A stretch of DNA of 64,000 nucleotides, taken from contig NW_025777536.1 in assembly GCF_021130785.1 (NCBI RefSeq), forward strand, positions 29,996-93,995, given 5' to 3'. Position numbers and translations under genes: made by a program. Numbering within the stretch: position 1 is the first letter of the stretch; every line of letters starts with the position of its first letter. The notes under the pieces are model-generated. The model searched no databases. It saw only the letters and a list, made by a program, of their open reading frames with translations, and had not been told where the DNA came from. The DNA is from Homalodisca vitripennis. Its lineage: Eukaryota; Arthropoda; Insecta; Hemiptera; Cicadellidae. This document shows positions 1 to 11,493 of this stretch, one piece after another.

Positions 1-788
1 CTTATTATAAATTACATACAAATCTTAAGCGGCTTTTCAAATTTGATGAATCATGCACAATAGCTTAAACAAGCGATATATCAAGTGATCAAACAAGCAT
101 GTGTATTGATCAAACTTTTCCTTTCATTCTATATTGTGTAGTGACTGATATAAAAATTACAAACTGTAAAATCAAGCAAATTGCAAAAGCACAATTCTAA
201 TCGAATGTTTTACGTTTAGTAAACCTCAATACTTTCGGTTCATATTTCAAAATATAACTGGTGTAAAAGTGCGTTAAGCACCATATTATATTATTAATAA
301 ATATTAGTTTCTTAACACCTTCAATGTGGCTCGATTTTGAGAATTTTATAAAAACACCAAGCGCAATTGGGCGTCTGTCGCAGGTAACGTGTTAACTGAT
401 ATTAACCCCTTTAACAGTTAGAAAAAATTATTAGCCTAGCCAGAAAACACATATATAGTACCTATTTGCTTAAATTTTAGCAGGTTAATTACTACATTTT
501 TTTCTATTTGAGGTTTTAACAGAATATGATTCTAAAAAATTTAAATGAGTTGTTTTGATCATTTGTTAATAGTATGTCCAAACTAAATTTAATGGTGTAT
601 TAATGTAAAGTATAACACTTTTTAACGTATTTATCTATTGCCCTGCAAGAATGTAAACCGTACAGAGCAATATAAATGTTGTAACTGAATTTAAGCTCAC
701 ATAGCTCACATTGTCATAGGACAATGACTATATTGAATGGTGTATAAATATAAACTATCCAACTACTTTATAAATTTGTTTTGTTTCA
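1..788. other. AT-rich intergenic DNA, nothing recognised
   Basis: There is no coding signal. A short motif around 640-700 (tgcaagaat, then cagagcaatat) recurs in related form at about 790-830, so a small local duplication is present. Otherwise I see nothing. Confidence 0.5.
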
Positions 789-1094
789 TTACACTGCAAG
801 AATTGAAATGCGTCCAGAGCAATCTACATGTTCAAGCTCAGCTATGACAAAGTAATATGGGAGCACTCTAAATGCAGCAAATGTAAGCTTTTGTGAGCCG
901 GAATGGGGCTGAGGGTATGATAATGCAGACACGATAACGACTTTATACCGCCATGATTCACGAATATTTACACTGATGAACAAATCCACTGATGGACGGT
1001 AAAATCCAAAAATCCAACAATGCATCATCACAGGACCCTCTAATCCGATGGAAACGCCCGCAGGCCCACACACACACTGCCGGATATCCCGCAC
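789..1094 (-). other. Unrecognised 101-codon open frame, coding status doubtful
   Basis: An open minus-strand frame that I do not recognise. It opens with a GTG codon rather than ATG, and the first ATG is internal. The stretch is less AT-rich than its surroundings and runs to a point where the minus strand reads TTCTTGCAG just before the stop, but no repeat or domain signature supports translation. It could be a decayed exon or a chance open frame. Its 3' side shares a short duplicated motif with 640-700. No function is proposed. Confidence 0.15.
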
Positions 1095-2698
1095 TTTTCA
1101 ATCTCAGCTTGTTGAGAATATAGCATCAATGGTGGAGATAAGAGCATTTCAGATTTCTCATACAGTGGTGCTAATTTTATTAATCAAGGTGGATCAAGTT
1201 CTGAGTTCCCAAAGACTACTACTAATCACTTACTAGATCTATAAAATACGTGCCTGTATTTCACTTTGATTGTGAATGTAAAATACATTTTTATTGCTTT
1301 ATTCAACCTAGATAGAAAAGACTTATCTTTCTACTTGTTAGAATATATTTCATTTGAAACACAAAAACCTGTCAAGTCCCAGGATTACATTTAACATTAC
1401 ACATTACATGAACTTATCATAGATCAATCACCTTATACATGAAAGTACTTGTCAAAGTTAGGTAAAGTATTATAATTTGTGAATATAAACATCAACGCAA
1501 ATGCGTTTTTTACGTAAAACTTTTGTATTCCTATAAAGTTATTCATAACATATTGCAAGCAGTGCATGGAATAATTTTTTTAGATGCAACATATAACAAA
1601 CGAAAATCTACTTTTCCACTAAATAAAATAACACAACTGAATAAAATCTTGTCACACAATAACCTTTTTTGTAACATACTAATATCGTAAATGTGATGAT
1701 CAGCATTTTTGTTTCTACCAGAGAACGTTGTTATACTCCTGACATGTTTGAGCGGAAAATAACAGTATCTGCTCTGCTTTGTTCTCTTCGACTCAAAGCT
1801 AGAACAATGATTACAAAGTTGTTTTATGTATATGATACAAAGCAGAGTGAGCCAGCATGTTCTTTATTTTAACGTTCTTATCAATATTGAAAGTTTTAAA
1901 CATTTAATATAATGTAAAAGATTCAATCAGCGTGACTTTATAGAGTGCAAATTATCTACGATCTGATTTTCAGGACATATACGTGCCAATAACTACAGAT
2001 CTGTTTCGTATAAACAATAAAAACAAATTTATTAAAAAAATATTCTATCAAGTAGTTATTGATCCTGTTTAAGTGAAATTTACTAATTTTGATATTATAC
2101 TTCTATTTGAGATTTATTAATATAATATAACCTAAGAAGAAATATTAGTACAATATTACTATGATATAAATGTATCTATATCACCTAGAAGTTATATCAA
2201 ATATAAAGAAAATAACCATGTGAGTTAAGACAGTTTAATGTTTATTTACTTACAATTTGAATTTTCAAGCTAATTATCAGTTGCAAAACCATGAAAAACT
2301 AAGGTTTTATTACTATTTTTTATCAGAGGCACACTAGAAACAGTTAGTATAGAGTAATATACATATCAATAAGGTGTTTTAAGATATTCTTTTATACCAA
2401 AACACGATTATGTAGTATTGATTAATCAGACAATTTACCCCAATAATGATCATGTATAAAGTATAATTCAAAAATATTGAGAATAACGTTATATAATATC
2501 AAAGGTTAGAAAATATTGTTAATGTTATATAAATGTAAATTTGTTTAGATAAAAGTAAAAATGTAATTAGCAATTAAAATATTTTTATTCAAAATCTATG
2601 ATGTTTAACTACCTACAAAAAACCGTTTTAGATTAGAGGCAAGGTGGAGATTTAAAGGGAATAATAGGAAAACACGTTGATGGCAGGTGGTACATGTC
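1095..2698. other. Intergenic DNA, nothing recognised
   Basis: AT-rich sequence without a recognisable gene, repeat family or structural RNA. Confidence 0.5.
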
Positions 2699-2930
2699 TA
2701 AGGCTGTGGTTTCCTAGACGCGTAATAGATGCGCTGCGTATGCGTATCTAAGACGTAGCACACTTGTCTTATGGGGTTTCGTACAAGCGGTTTCCCAAGC
2801 AACGTATCAAGTGCGCGCGCATCAAATGCGTGCGCATCAATAGCTGCGTATTTGGCTTACTGCTTTCAGAGCAGTCAACTCTGAGATACGCTGCGTAACA
2901 GACATGTCTTGTGCAATATAAAAATTAGAA

Positions 2931-3102
2931 TTGGAGGGAAATATCGACGAGAAGGTAAAATTATCAATCAATGACGAAGAAGAGTTGATTGAATTGGTCT
3001 CTTCTAACGAAATATTATGGAAGTTTAGTCGTCCTGACTATAAAAGTAATATACAGAAGGACGTCATATGGTAGAAAATAGGAGTTTTGCTGAATAAATC
3101 AG
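2931..3102 (+). pseudogene. MADF-domain DNA-binding protein, first exon remnant (Harbinger ORF)
   Basis: The frame reads through INDEEELIELVSSNEILW and then RPDYKSNIQKD, the opening helices of a MADF (Myb/SANT-like in Adf-1) domain. In Harbinger elements such a protein accompanies the transposase and is thought to bind DNA for it. An in-frame TAG (3072-3074) stands where a Glu codon is expected after the conserved Trp, and no ATG is present at the 5' end (TTG at 2931 sits where a start would fit), so the copy is dead. The exon ends at 3102 exactly at a strong 5' splice donor, CAG then GTAAGT. The following exon is not recognisable before the transposase remnant begins on the other strand. Confidence 0.75.
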
Positions 3103-3273
3103 GTAAGTTATTCATATAATTATATTTTTTACATTGTAAATTAACATGTTTTACTAAAAATCCTTGAGGAGCACATAAATTCGTCACTTCGTAGTTTTCT
3201 TGTGTTTTTTGCCATTCTTATACGTGTTTTTTGTAATACATACTGTTGAAATACTCCATGAACATGATACTCC

Positions 3274-3594
3274 TTACTTTAAAACCTTCAGATTTGGCAA
3301 AAAAAGGGTGAAAGGTTTCATTACATGTTTACCTAGTCTGAATGCTTCATCACCGACAATAACATAAAATAGCTTGATATCTGATGCTGGAAAATTTTTA
3401 GGTGGAGGGTAATATTCCCCGATTGACACCTTAGATCCCATTACTGACTTTTGAAAGACTCCTGCATCTCCTTCCTTTCCATAGGATCCAACACTAATGA
3501 GAAGAAATTTGCAGTTAGCATCAACCATAGAAAATAGAACGATTGAGAAAAATCCTTTAAAATTATGAAAAAGACTTCCAGACTTGTCAGGAGA
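3274..3594 (-). pseudogene. PIF/Harbinger transposase fragment (DDE superfamily)
   Basis: The readable part runs SGSLFHNFKGFFSIVL, then VDANCKFLLISVGSYGKEGD, and later YVIVGDEAFRLGKHVMKPF. These are the central blocks of the Harbinger DDE nuclease: the FFSIVL-VDANYKF block with its catalytic Asp, the SYGK-D block, and the VGDEAF block with the second Asp. The N-terminal third and the C-terminal part with the catalytic Glu are missing. About 107 codons remain of the usual 350-400. The fragment lies between the perfect terminal repeats of the 1-kb element and converges with the MADF exon. It is non-functional. Confidence 0.88.
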
Positions 3595-3729
3595 TGTTGC
3601 GCACTACCGTGTGTATTCTACGCAGTCTAGGAAACCACTGGACGGCGGCTGCGTTTCCGACCGAGGTACAAGACGCAGCGCATCTAAGCCGCAGCGCATC
3701 TATTACGCGTCTAGGAAACCACAGCCTAA

Positions 3730-5776
3730 CGTAGAACAAACACGCACATTCTAGCGCGACGCCTTGTAATGTAGAAACAAGTAGAAACAAAGTAGAACTT
3801 GAATAGCAAAGTTTAACTGTAAGACTAATTACCAAATCTCTCTCATAACTTGAATAGCTGTAGATATATATGGACAAAAAGTTGGGCAAGGATGAACTTA
3901 TAGAATTAAGAATGTTTAGAATAATCTTCACTTGAAACGACAAAAACTTAAGAACCAATTAAATGGTTATGAATTCTCGTACTACAAGACTGACAAATAC
4001 GGGACCTGAGGTTATATAAAGGAGTGAAGAAGTGCAATTAACGAATTAATTTCTACTTGGCAAATCATAACTATCCACTTATGGAGTACTTATTGAGCCT
4101 TAAAATAAAATCTCAAATTATCTTCACTTTGTGAGAGTCCATGTGTTATGTAGAACCTAAAACTGGCTCAAATTGATTGTTAGTCACAAAAAATTACATT
4201 TTCACGTATTACGTTTTTTAATATTTGTACAGAAAAGTACACGAAACCTGTCAGCGTAATCTTTATCGAATTTGATCACTCCTGTAAGGCGTCCGTTCAT
4301 ATTACGAAAAAAAAAATAATAATTGGATGGTTTAGTAATATTTACATATTTCATACTAAGAGCAGCAAAATAATGACGATAATAAGTAAACAGGAAGGAA
4401 ACTTGCAACCAATTTAATACAAATGCCAGAGTATTGTTTGTGTAATATATACAGAGGCTTTGTTTATTGATAATACATTCAATTTCGCTGTATGTTGATA
4501 AATTTTACATGTAAACAAATTTTTCTTTTGTATTAAACAGTTTTATTTCTGTATGGAAACATGTAACTTATCAAAATCTGAGGATTTGATATGAGCTATA
4601 TTGTTTATTATTAACCTTAAGTTACCTGTTTAGGAATTTATAGCAATCATTTGATGTCAAGCTACTTGACATTCCATATTTACAATTATTTAAAATGAAT
4701 AACATGAATGATACCCACTAGATTCTATACTATAAGTCCATCATAATATTTACATCATAGATTAACATCAGTAATGTTCATATGTTTGGTTCATCGAAAA
4801 TGTTCTATTTATATTTAGTTGACATTAGCTCTCTTTTATGCACAATATTAACAACAAATATTATATAAATATAACAATTCAATTATGTACTGAAGGATAG
4901 ACTTCATAAAGAAGTGCTAATATTTATAACGTAGAAGTTTAACAAAATAACAAGGTTTTATAAATCGTCAATTACTTCGAAGTTGGTAGTAAATGAAGTT
5001 TTAGAAGTATACGATGATAAATCAAAAATACGAAAGGTCATAACTGACGCAAATGTTAAAAATACAATTTAAATGAGCCTCAGTTTTAGACAGTTTCAAG
5101 ATGGTGCTCTCGAAACCACTCTCAATTTGCGTAATGTGCCGAAGGATAACATTTCCACCCTAACGATTATAGCTTTGTGAATGATAAGTTATTATGATAC
5201 TACTTCCGACTACAATCGTATACACTTTCGAAAATTAGTTTACTAAAGGATAAATATATAAACTGATATATAAAAACACTATAGTAATAAATATAATTTA
5301 ATCTTCAATACTCAGAAACCCGACGGGAAATAATTAAAATAATAAAATAAGCATGAGCTTTACTCATTCACATTAGAACTTAGTTCTCACAGGTAGCTCA
5401 TTTATAGCTATCTTGTAACATTTCATTTAAAATTAAGATTTATAAAATTAATGGAAAATTGTAGATTACAGTCACTACGTATAACTTTTGGCATATGAGT
5501 TATGAAAAAAGGTTTAAGTAGAAAGTTTTAGTTGTCCAGTTATTAAACAAAATTGTGTTGGGGAGAGCCTACCAATCCTTGTAATTTTCTGATAAATAAT
5601 AAATCTGAACTGATAAATTGGTCAATGAGAGGTGTGATGTTTTTGTTAATCTTTTAACCCACCATGGTCCTACATATCTCATGCACGTTCTCTGTCACTA
5701 AGAGAAAACAAGTTCCTAACGTAAGAACACTGGAACAGCCGAGATTTCTTTAGGAAAAAGTGGTCATAGATGGAAT
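3730..5776. other. Intergenic DNA, nothing recognised
   Basis: AT-rich sequence; the short open frames present show no recognisable motif. Confidence 0.5.
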
Positions 5777-5901
5777 GGTTGATTTAAAATGAATGTTGAG
5801 CTTAGCTCCAGTTCACCTTCCACAGCGTTCGAAATTCGATGTTATTACAGACTTTACTCATGAAATCTGGAGCTAAACTCTACACTCATTTTAAATCAAC
5901 C
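5777..5901. repeat. 125-bp fold-back repeat, MITE-like
   Basis: The ends are inverted copies of about 35 bp: GGTTGATTTAAAATGA at the left pairs with TCATTTTAAATCAACC at the right, and pairing continues inward through a GAG/TTAGCTCCAG block with few mismatches. The spacer is about 55 bp. No clear target-site duplication is visible, so it may be a MITE, the remains of one, or a simple hairpin. Confidence 0.6.
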
Positions 5902-7108
5902 CTTTTCACAATGGGTACTTCATATTTTATTATAAGGCCGCTTTATGAACATAGACTTAAACAGTTTCAGACACCACGTTATATATCTAGTGATTTATAA
6001 AATGTTACTCGTATACAGCAGTCTTATGTAATACAAGTATTAAATGGAACATTACAATCGCTGGTACCAACATAATAAAAATAGTGCACTATTTATTAAC
6101 AACAGAGATTGTATATTAAAGACTGTTTTCGGTTTCGATGTACTTCGATTGAACGTCCAAAACCGTATAACCGTAGCGTCCACACCGAACTATTATGACA
6201 ACTATACAATGTGTTGGAATTTTCATTACGATGTACATGATTGAAATAAAATAAATTACATTAAGTCAAATAAAAGTGTGTACAAATATAACAATACACA
6301 AAGTTCAAATCATTCAGACCCGAAAGTCGTGTATAATACAGATAAAACATATTTATTTACTTTATCAACTATTATTGATGATTCATAGTCATCTTTAGTC
6401 CGGATTTAGGCATGTCAGCTTTTTATATTAAAAGTTTGCAAACATAAAAATACGTACAACCGTAGTCTAATCATATCGGTAAGTATTATATAAGTCGTAC
6501 ATAATCTTTACATAAAATAAATACACTTAAAGAACTGGTTATGTCTTAAGGAATAAGAATGCATTAGGTACCGTATGGCAAAAATTTGCTATAACCGAAA
6601 TAGAAAAGAGGAATGTATGTTTATGTCTTAAAGATTTAAATTAGAATGTTAAACAGAGAAGCACAAACAAAAGTGAAAAATTGAACAACGATTGAACTTT
6701 CATCAAACATATATCAACAACATTCAGTTTATCAAAACTCAGTGTAGGACACGCCGCTTGGATAAATCAGAACAACTCTGGCCATTGCTGTGTAATCATT
6801 TAAAATGAGTAAAGCGTCCAAATTTCGTGTATTTATGAACAATAGTTAAGTGGTTATTAAAATATATCTGTTATCATATATTTATGACAATGAAACTTCG
6901 TGATTAAGAAATCAATAACGTGTAAATAGCTTAACTCTTAAGATCCCAATGAAACTTTTTATATATTTATAATGCAGACCATTGTGTAGTGAAGAAATAA
7001 AACTTAGCGGCTGATGTGGTTTGAGCTCTAGTTTGAACAAACATACTTACAAGCATACATGTACCTTTTACTGCTAGTGTAAAAGTTTCAAAGTTTATAC
7101 TCAAGTCC
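5902..7108. other. Intergenic DNA, nothing recognised
   Basis: AT-rich; a 66-codon open frame near 6044-6244 has no recognisable motif and is not called. Confidence 0.5.
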
Positions 7109-7231
7109 AAGTGTAAATGAACACCGCGAGGGAACAGTTGTCAAAGGGAGACTTGTATAAAGAAGGCAGCAAAGAACCCTCGAGCCGCGCCGACCCTCAC
7201 AAACCACTGGCTGTTCATGTAGTAAACTGAG
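7109..7231 (+). repeat. Copy 1 of an unclassified GC-richer 123-bp repeat with a TATA box
   Basis: This block aligns with 14029-14151 almost without gaps: AAGTGTAAAT, a GTCAAAGGGAGA block, TTGTATAAAG, then GAGCCGCGCC and GCTGTTCATGTAGTAAA. It is much richer in GC than its flanks. TGTATAAAG followed by a GC-rich segment resembles a core promoter, as in a retrotransposon LTR or a promoter-bearing repeat. No coding sequence is attached to either copy. Confidence 0.7.
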
Positions 7232-8007
7232 AGCTATAGCTTACATTCTATGATAGTGTAACTTTACAAGTTCCTTTAACTTTACCTGTATATACAGTGA
7301 GTTAAATATTCTTTTAGTGAATTATAAGAGAGAGAGTTCTTCCCCAAGTAAGAAATGTACTGTTGTGTAGAGATAAAATTAACGTTTGAGTTTTTAATAA
7401 GAGGTAAAAATGATATCATACTGTGCATATATAGATGAAAATGTTCTTTACTCTAAGTTAGATAATTTGTGAGGGATTTTCTTTTCTTAGTAATTTTAAC
7501 ATTACAAGATATTTTTAATAAGAATCCTACTTGTACTACTTGTAAATGGTATATATATATATACATGTATAATATTTATTACAGATGTGTTTTTAATTCT
7601 GATTATCGGGCTGGATTTTATATGCATAGGCCACTGTACCTCATTACTATATAGAGGAGATACACCAAGGCAGAGCCCAGCTGTGTCTGTTGCGTTTCAA
7701 GTTGTAGAGGAAAAGGTGGAACTAATCATCCAACAGCTATAGGGTAAACAAATTAAACTAGCTCAGCTCTTTAACAGTGTGGCTACTTAAAATGAACTCA
7801 AAGCACTTAATACGACCATTCTATATATTATTAAAAGAAAACTTTTGAATCTGAATATTTTTCCTCTTAAAATTATTTTTAAAAAACACACATTTTTAAG
7901 TGTAAGACCCCTTGTATCAATAAATAATGGCATCCTCTATTCTATTGGTTCTGAGTAGAATCCACTTAAATCTCGTACGAATATTAATAATTATCCTATA
8001 GAATAGT
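7232..8007. other. Intergenic DNA, nothing recognised
   Basis: AT-rich DNA with no recognisable gene. Confidence 0.45.
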
Positions 8008-8151
8008 AACAAGCTACCAACTGAACAGTTTGGTTTCGGGAAGGCGAAATCAACAGTTGAAGCTGTAGTAAAACTGATCGAGACGGTTGTAGACGGACTA
8101 TGTAATCAAAGACTCACCATAAGTGTGTCTCTTGATCAAAAAACAATGGTT
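8008..8151 (+). pseudogene. LINE reverse transcriptase fragment
   Basis: The frame reads LPTEQFGFGKAKSTVEAVV and on through KLIETVVDGL to TISVSLD. This is the QFGFRxxxST block just before the first catalytic motif of non-LTR retrotransposon RTs of the jockey-like type common in insects. Only about 48 codons are recognisable, and the expected SKAFDxVxH sequence after VSLD is replaced by unrelated sequence. It may belong to the same broad family as the fragment at 16 kb, which begins where this one stops. Confidence 0.7.
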
Positions 8152-8689
8152 AAAGATCTGCAAAGGTTGAATTTACAGTGCCTTGATTTTTGTGTACAAA
8201 TATAGAGCTAAAGGCAGGTACAACTGCAGTACTGGGGGACATAGAACAGTTGTTTACGAACACCTGCCATTTCAAGGTGGAATTATTTCGTCAACAGCTT
8301 GTAAAAATCCACAAGCAATGCATCATCGCTCAAAGCCGTAAAACAACAAACATACGATTGAAATGTATTTTACCATCCAAGCAGTCTCTGAGTTGGAAAC
8401 AGCATGACGAAAGTGGGGGAGTCAAATGGATTATGAATTATAATAATATTTGAATTGGTGTTTTTAAATTTGAATTTGAAACTAAAATATATTAAATGGA
8501 CCTCAAATTTTATAAATTTGAGTGACACACTTTATAGCCAATAATCGTGCAAATTTTCATATATCAATAATCACACACGTTTGGTTGAATATATAGTTCC
8601 TATTTTTATTTTAATACAGTTTTCCAGCCTTAGCCAAATACATAAATATAAATTTGATTTTTCCTTACAGATTGAAAATAACATGAAAT

Positions 8690-9590
8690 TCCAGAAAATG
8701 ACTGCAGGATGATTGTGATGTAACGCGCAAATCGCTTGCCGTTACGAATTCTGGCAGTCAGTAGTGGATGTGCAAAAGAGTTGGCGCAATATTAACGGAT
8801 CTCATGCTGTCTTGGATGCAAAACAATTAACAATTAATGACTACTGAATCAGTGAAAGACATTCGAATACCAGCCGTTTATTAACTGATCAGAAGAAACT
8901 ATTCAAATCGTTTAAGAAATGTTCACGAGAAGTCCTGGCACGTCGATTCGTCAAGCAGCTCGTGAGAGTAGTCTTGGCATATTGTCATTAAAGTCCCTAA
9001 GTCTCTCAGTTTTTAAATTACAAAGCAGTTTTTATGTTGTGGATTTTTTTTATCACCACCAATCATATTATTGGCTAGAGTTTAATCCACATTTACGACT
9101 GAGAAAATTAAAAATCGTGTTAAGGTGGTATGACATCAAATAAAATTATAAGATATTTTTCTTGAGAGAAACAATAACTGAAGAGCGGTGACTCAACATG
9201 ATGGAAAAAAGAGTATAGTCTACGTTATCCGCGTTTTAAAACATTGAGAACATGATATTTATGTGAGAAGGGCTCCACGACACTTCAAATTAAATTTTCG
9301 AGAGTGGCTTGACACCCGCTTCGAAGGACATTGGTTAGGTCGTCGAGGACCATATGAATTGCCTTCTTGTAGATTTTGTTCACTTAGGTTTGGGCAAAGG
9401 ATGAAGTATATCATACAAAACCTATGAATCGTGATGAACTGGAAGAAAGGATCCAGCAAGATCCTATAAATTTAACTTCATCAAATCCTGCCAAAGTCCA
9501 TAGCAAATTTTCCAAGACGTTTTCAAAAACTATTAGAAAACTATGGGCACATAGATTAAAATTTGAAGGGGCTCCACACTTATTTTATTA
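8690..9590 (+). pseudogene. Decayed Tc1/mariner-superfamily (IS630-like) transposase
   Basis: Three separated pieces match the order of an insect IS630/Tc1-like transposase. Near 8917-8975 is an HTH-like segment (MFTRSPGTSIRQAARESSLG). At 9270-9365 is GAPRHFKLNFREWLDTRF followed by GHWLGRRGP, equivalent to the second catalytic block, usually DGAPxH...RWIGRRGP, with the Asp codon now lost. At 9425-9590 is NRDELEERIQQDP and a Lys/Arg-rich tail, the usual C-terminal end. Stops and frame changes separate the pieces and no terminal repeats are visible. It is an old remnant; subfamily uncertain. Confidence 0.65.
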
Positions 9591-11100
9591 AATACCTTGG
9601 TTTACGAAAACATTTCTAGAATTCTTACCATTCTTTAATACTTAGTTTGGCTAATAAATAAAAAAATAAAACTTGTAACAAAATAGAAAAGGGAGTTTCT
9701 TTCAGCCGCCCTGTACAAAGATTGATATGATTCCCAGACTAAACGAAGTAAATGAGTTGATATAGCGAATAGATATTGGAAAGCAAGGGCATATTGGGTA
9801 TTGTATGAAGTTTGGATATTCATAATTTCCTAGAAAGAACGTCCACTGTACAAAGAAAACCAGATAGCCAAGTGACCCTAGAAACAGATAATTATGTGCC
9901 CTTTTATGGAATTAAACTAATGGTAACTTTTACACATACAATTGTTTGGATGTTCTGTAAGGCAAAAGCTACCATGTACGGTGGCTTTCAAAATTTTTAT
10001 GATCAATGAAATAATAAGTACCTTAAAAATGCCTACTTTCTTTTCAAACTATCATAGGGCTCTACCATATTACATCATAAGTAGTTTTAATAAGAAATCT
10101 TCTGATTCCAAATTTAGTATTTCTGCAAACTACAATAATATTGTACAATTGTTACTGATATTTTACAGCTATTAATTCAATTATCATGGTATGCTTCAAA
10201 AATAAACAATCGTTGTATTATTGATGCTTAAAATACATTATTGAATCTCCGAGTTTTGGGCCCCCCAAACAATTCGGTTTGACGCTACAGTCTGAAGCTG
10301 TAAAATTGTCTACAAGTAAAAACTAATATAGAAATGTGTAGTATACCATTTGAAACAGAATATTTAGTATATACAAATTTATACGTCAAAACTAATACAA
10401 TTTCAGATTTTATATAATTTATTGTTAAAAATGATTACTTAAAGTTAGTTTAAAAAGAAACTAAATTTAATTTTATATAAAACTGAAATAAAAATATTTG
10501 AAAATTTTAATTGTATGTAGGATTAACTAATATTAATGTATAATATCAAATTATAATTAATTTTCCTTATTTATCTGTGTAATTAAACCTTTGTTGGTAC
10601 AGAAGTTGTCTACATGGATTATTGTTTAAGGAGAAGCACATAAATGAGTTTATGTCAGGATAATGTTGTCTCGAGTGGTGTTTGCCACAGGCAAATGAGA
10701 ATAGAATTACAATTCTTAACCGAGAAAAACTTTATGTTAAATGTCCATCAATCTCATATGAACTAATTTAAGCTAATTATGGTAACGCAGTTGAGTTTTG
10801 GCTTTTAAAATATGATTTATGTTACAAATATGTCATTACCTAATGCTCTTGTAAGTGCTGTATACATTTTATATTCTTCTTCTACCATTTTAATTGGCAA
10901 CTTTACTGCTTTTATTTCACTTGGATGGATATACAATTCCTACATTTTCTGTATTTGGGGAAGTAATCTTAAAAATTGTGCCACCTTAAATGCACATACT
11001 GACACATAAAAATAAATTAAACTAAAAAACATCTGTATTTATTGTGTTTTATTTATTGTGTTATAAATTTATGACATAATTTGCTAATTAAAAAAAGACA
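9591..11100. other. Intergenic DNA, nothing recognised
   Basis: AT-rich; short open frames at 9812-10175 and 10812-11009 lack recognisable motifs. Confidence 0.45.
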
Positions 11101-11493
11101 ATGAAAACACATTGGTTAGTAGAGTGAAACGCCGCCTACTGCATCAGAATACGACGATCCTGTCAGAAATGGCAGCGCATAATGTACTTCACAATGTGTA
11201 CCTAAAACAACCCGCCATTTCTGATTGGATAAACCTTTTGAGATGAGGTTTGCGGAATTCAACTCTACTAAGTGAGCTCTTTCAAATGAGGTATCACTGG
11301 ACCCATGCTTCAATTTAAGATTTCCATGTTTTCCTCTGTGGGCCGTCCCCCCATGGTTGGCATGTCATGGTAATAGCAAGGGAAAATAGTTTACATAGCC
11401 ATACGACACTGTGCAAAGTTTATAGATGTTATCTCCTATGGTTTTTAAAATATTAAGCCGTACCCATACTTTTCAAACACCCTGTATAATAAA
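11101..11493 (-). repeat. Probable DNA-transposon remnant ending in an ACAGGGTG motif
   Basis: The segment is richer in GC than its flanks and ends on the plus strand in TTTTCAAACACCCTGTATAA. On the minus strand that reads TTATACAGGGTGTTTGAAAA, a terminal sequence style seen on many insect DNA transposons. No opposite inverted end or transposase is visible. It may be a truncated end of an element like that at 8.7 kb, but I cannot show this. Confidence 0.4.

Larger units (their letters stand above)
2702..3726. mobile_element. PIF/Harbinger DNA transposon, internally deleted
   Basis: The ends are perfect inverted repeats of about 38 bp beginning GGCTGTGGTTTCCTAGACG, flanked on both sides by TAA (2699-2701 and 3727-3729), the 3-bp target duplication typical of PIF/Harbinger. 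Inside the termini, shorter motifs such as GATGCGCTGCG repeat. The element carries the two genes characteristic of the superfamily: a MADF-domain protein fragment on the plus strand and a DDE transposase fragment on the minus strand, placed tail to tail. At 1025 bp it is far shorter than an autonomous copy (usually 3-5 kb), so most of the transposase and the rest of the MADF gene are deleted. Superfamily assignment is firm; the family is not identified. Confidence 0.9.
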
